From NCBI GenBank assembly GCA_030737835.1, contig CM060849.1, positions 6,572,001 through 6,636,000 on the forward strand: a stretch of DNA of 64,000 bases. The letters run 5' to 3'. This DNA is from Acorus gramineus (Eukaryota; Streptophyta; Magnoliopsida; Acorales; Acoraceae). Below are positions 61,405 through 64,000 of the stretch, one piece after another (the first letter of the stretch is position 1; each line of letters begins with the position of its first letter). A model generated the notes under the pieces. It saw only the letters and a list, made by a program, of their open reading frames with translations, had not been told where the DNA came from and did no database searches. The position numbers and the translations under genes were made by a program.

Positions 61405-64000
61405 TCATACTTTGCAATATTCATCACCCATGAATCCTGCAGTTATCAAAGCACGCATATGTGCCATATCTTCCTCGGTGCTTAAATAGCTATGAATATC
61501 CACTATCCTACATGCAATCTAGTGGCATACGAAGATGCCGTAGTCTTGGCCTCCGGTCTGTTGCGGAGCCGGGACATCAACAACAAGAGGCCACCCTATT
61601 GCTTCCTCTAGTATCGTCTTCTGCAACAATTTGACTGCCTTACTCACCTAGGCATCATGGTCCTCTTTTCGGATGGAATCGTACACCAGGAATTGTTGGT
61701 TCATCATGTCGATGACCAGTAGGAACCAATGTTGTAATGTAAACATTGGAACAATGATAACTTTCACACAGGCTAGGTCTACCTCATCCGACTTCCACTT
61801 GAATGCACCGAAGAAGCGTTTGCATCCCCTCAGACCCCCATCAATGTATTGCTCTAATAACAAAAGAGATTAGATAACAGTGAGCTGAAAGCTAATCCAA
61901 CACGGGCCATGGGTGACGTCTTACATTGAAGGCCGTTGAGATGTACAAAACATTTTTGTTTGCGACAGACCTACCAACGAGTCTGGAGAAAGCATCAATC
62001 ACCTAAGACAAATAATCGGGTATATACCAAATCATTAATGTCATATAACCAAAAATACGCATCACACAATTTTCTTACAGAACTAATCATAAGAGGTTAT
62101 CTACCTATTCACCAAGCCATTGATTGGAAATAACTTCGAAAAGGTGCTTCCGAGTGACCAGAGGGGGCACAGTGCTCTCATCATCTACAACCTCCCACAC
62201 TGGAGAATATCCATTATCGGATTCTCTAATAATTTTTCTACAAGAGCTCTCTGCTTTGGGGTACATTTTTCCTTCCCGGGATAATTCTACATGAATAGGA
62301 TGGGCGCATAAATACTCATTCACGAGAATAAATACATTGAATAAATACTCATTCACGAGACTTGGAGTGGAATAAACATTGAATAAATACTTACCTGTCT
62401 CAGAACATCATCAACCGACGTGTAGACCGGTTGAAGCTTCTCTGCCTCAATCTTAGACTGTGCAATAGCCAACGCAACTTGTTCCTCCTCCGTCAATTGG
62501 TGCTTTTCCTTTGCTAGTTGTATATATGTCTTTGTCTCTTTGGGAACTTTTTCCTTCTTCTGTCGAGTGGGTTTTTTCAATTGAACTTGTAGCCTTTGTA
62601 GCTGCCCCCTTGTTGTCGGACCAACAGTCTCCCCAGTCACAGGTTTTGATAACCCGACAGCTGTATCATTATCCAACTAATTAATATACAACAGACAATA
62701 GACATATACCAACCCAAACATGGTATGTACCAAACCATAATCGGTATGTATTTTGCCACACACAATATAATCATTTATCCAAACTATAAGAATTGGATAC
62801 ATATACCTCCGGATTGTGGGTTACGTGCCTTCCTCGTATTCATTGTTTTCTTCCTCTTGGGACCAGTGAGTGATTTATCCCCTGCATTGCCGGTGCCATC
62901 ATCTTCTCTCTTCTCTTTGTCTACTACCTCTTCGTCCACCGTTTTCTCTTTGAACGATTTCTGTGTCACAGATTCATCCTCCATCAGCTTCTCTTCAATC
63001 GATCTCTCTTTCCCCTCTACCTCTTGCGTAGGCAAGTTCAAAATATCTTCACATATGGACTCTATCACGGTTGTCACAGGTGCTTCCTCTGACAAAACAT
63101 CTTGGGGCGCGGGTGCTTCCTCACTTGCATGCTCTTCGGCTGCTTCCTTATTTGCATGCCCTTTGGCTCCTTTCTCTGCCGCATGCCCTTCGGCAGCTTC
63201 CTCTACGGCATGTCCTTTGGCCACTTCCTCCATCACATGCTCTTCGGATGTTTCCTCTGCTTGTTCTACCTTATTTTTTGTTGACTTTATACCCCTACCA
63301 ACAAACCGAGCCACCCTCTCAATCAATCCAACTGACTTCCTTATTAAAACACAAATGTCTGTCATATAAAAGTTTCTGATAAGTATATACCATTTAAAAT
63401 ATGTATATACCTGTATCTTTCCTTGTGAGTTTACTTTGTTTGAAGTTTTTTTGTTCTCTCTCTGCTGCTAACTTTTGTCCCCTCGTTTTAGCCATGACCA
63501 AAGGTGCTGTGAGATGACCAAGTAAGTTATACATACACATACATTGCACAAGAAAATGTAAAGTGATCATATATACGAGTAAAACATTATATAGAAAACA
63601 TAACATTGCACATCATAAGATTAAATATGTATATACCAGATTCAATCGCCTTGGCCCTCTTCTGGGCTCCAATAGCTGATTTTGTTTTTCCTGTTCCTAA
63701 TTTTTGTGCTCTTATTTTTGCCAGAGTCATTGATGCTATTAAAAAATTAAATTAGATATATGTGAAAATTATTCAAGCACATGACAGTATTAAATGATAT
63801 ATACTAATTTATTCGACCACATGCAAAGCAATGTGTTATATACCAGCAGTAGTCATTGTCTTGCTTGAAGAAGTACCCTTAGCTTCAACCATACCAACTT
63901 TCTTCTTTTCCACCTTCTCTGGAGTCCTCTTACTTATCACCGATTTGACATTTTTCTCCAAGTCCTTGGAATTCAACTTCTGTTCCTTCTGCTCCCTCTT
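61405..64000 (-). pseudogene. ULP1-like (C48) protease gene of a MULE, partial and decayed
   Basis: The 5' end lies beyond the window. Exons by my reading: 64000-63844, 63735-63637, 63506-63411, 63358-62807, 62676-62395, 62286-62105, 62002-61925, 61851-61405. The first five encode a Lys/Glu-rich, low-complexity N-terminal part. The last three are the protease: WLGE, then VIDAFSRLVGRS, then VDLACVKVIIV, catalytic His in LQHWFLLVID, Asp in LVYDSI, Gln in PQQTGG, then QDYGIFVC where the family has Asp-Cys-Gly. The catalytic Cys codon is TAC, Tyr (61542-61540). TAG codons interrupt the frame at 62107-62105, 61650-61648 and 61521-61519; each sits where Gln would fit. The junctions around exon 62676-62395 are out of phase, so an indel or a mis-set splice site is present. 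Intact relatives would remove SUMO-like tags; this copy should be inactive. It faces the FAR1-type transposase, as expected for one ULP1-bearing MULE. Confidence 0.82.
63112..63246 (-). repeat. 27-bp coding minisatellite, five units
   Basis: Five units of 27 bp inside the large ULP1-gene exon, seen on + as gcttcc...gcatg-ctcttcg variants. On the - strand they encode a 9-residue period: VMEEVAKGH, AVEEAAEGH, AAEKGAKGH, ANKEAAEEH, ASEEAPAPQ. The units are in frame and the region is acidic with Ala and His. Confidence 0.85.

Noticed and set aside
63112-63246. CRISPR-like array of regularly spaced repeats.
   Set aside because: The units are contiguous 27-bp coding repeats with no unique spacers, in a eukaryotic genome.
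62725-63379. A 214-codon + strand frame rich in Ser, Ala and Cys.
   Set aside because: It is the complement of the large ULP1-gene exon, whose splice sites, frame and repeat structure favour the - strand.

Overview
The window looks like nuclear DNA of a flowering plant. It is AT-rich, holds a 13-exon gene with introns of several kilobases, an intronless organelle-type pentatricopeptide repeat (PPR) gene, and dense layers of plant transposable elements: Mutator-like elements (MULEs), Ty1/copia, a TRIM-like LTR element, LINEs, tRNA-derived SINEs, hAT-type MITEs and fold-back MITEs. Nothing in the sequence fixes the species.

Layout. 1-21.8 kb is intergenic and repeat-filled. It contains a fold-back MITE family (880-1309, 7948-8220, 9357-9826), a 5-kb MULE with a 9-bp target duplication (1321-6372) that keeps only the start of its transposase, a TRIM-like LTR element with a GC-rich insert (10614-11580), and a broken, collinear segmental duplication (about 14.79-17.21 kb against 18.21-21.29 kb) whose copies received different later insertions. 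21.9-41.8 kb is one intact host gene on the + strand. I reconstruct it as 13 exons and 358 residues, a seven-pass membrane protein of the THH1/TOM1/TOM3 type, with LINE, hAT and simple-repeat insertions in its introns. 42.7-42.9 kb holds a likely small membrane-protein gene. 44.56-44.78 kb is a SINE. 46.56-50.93 kb is a complete-ended but decayed copia element on the - strand. About 53 kb there is an LTR remnant. 55.13-57.52 kb is an intact 797-residue PPR gene on the - strand.

The right end (58.26 kb to the edge) holds two decayed genes facing each other: a FAR1/FHY3-type MULE transposase on + and a ULP1-type SUMO-protease-like gene on -, which runs off the window. MULE lineages carrying ULP1-like proteases are known in plants, so I read this as one MULE cut by the window edge. 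The protease copy has lost its catalytic cysteine codon (now Tyr) and has three in-frame TAG codons. These lesions fit C-to-T changes at CAG/CTG sites.

Only three loci look like working host genes: the TOM1-like gene, the PPR gene and the small membrane-protein gene. They show no sign of acting together. I found no convincing undescribed system. The most unusual points are the TE genes whose introns carry a dispersed GTATATACC-type motif that also forms their splice donors, the TRIM-like element with GC-rich cargo, and the duplicated block that allows insertions to be ordered in time.
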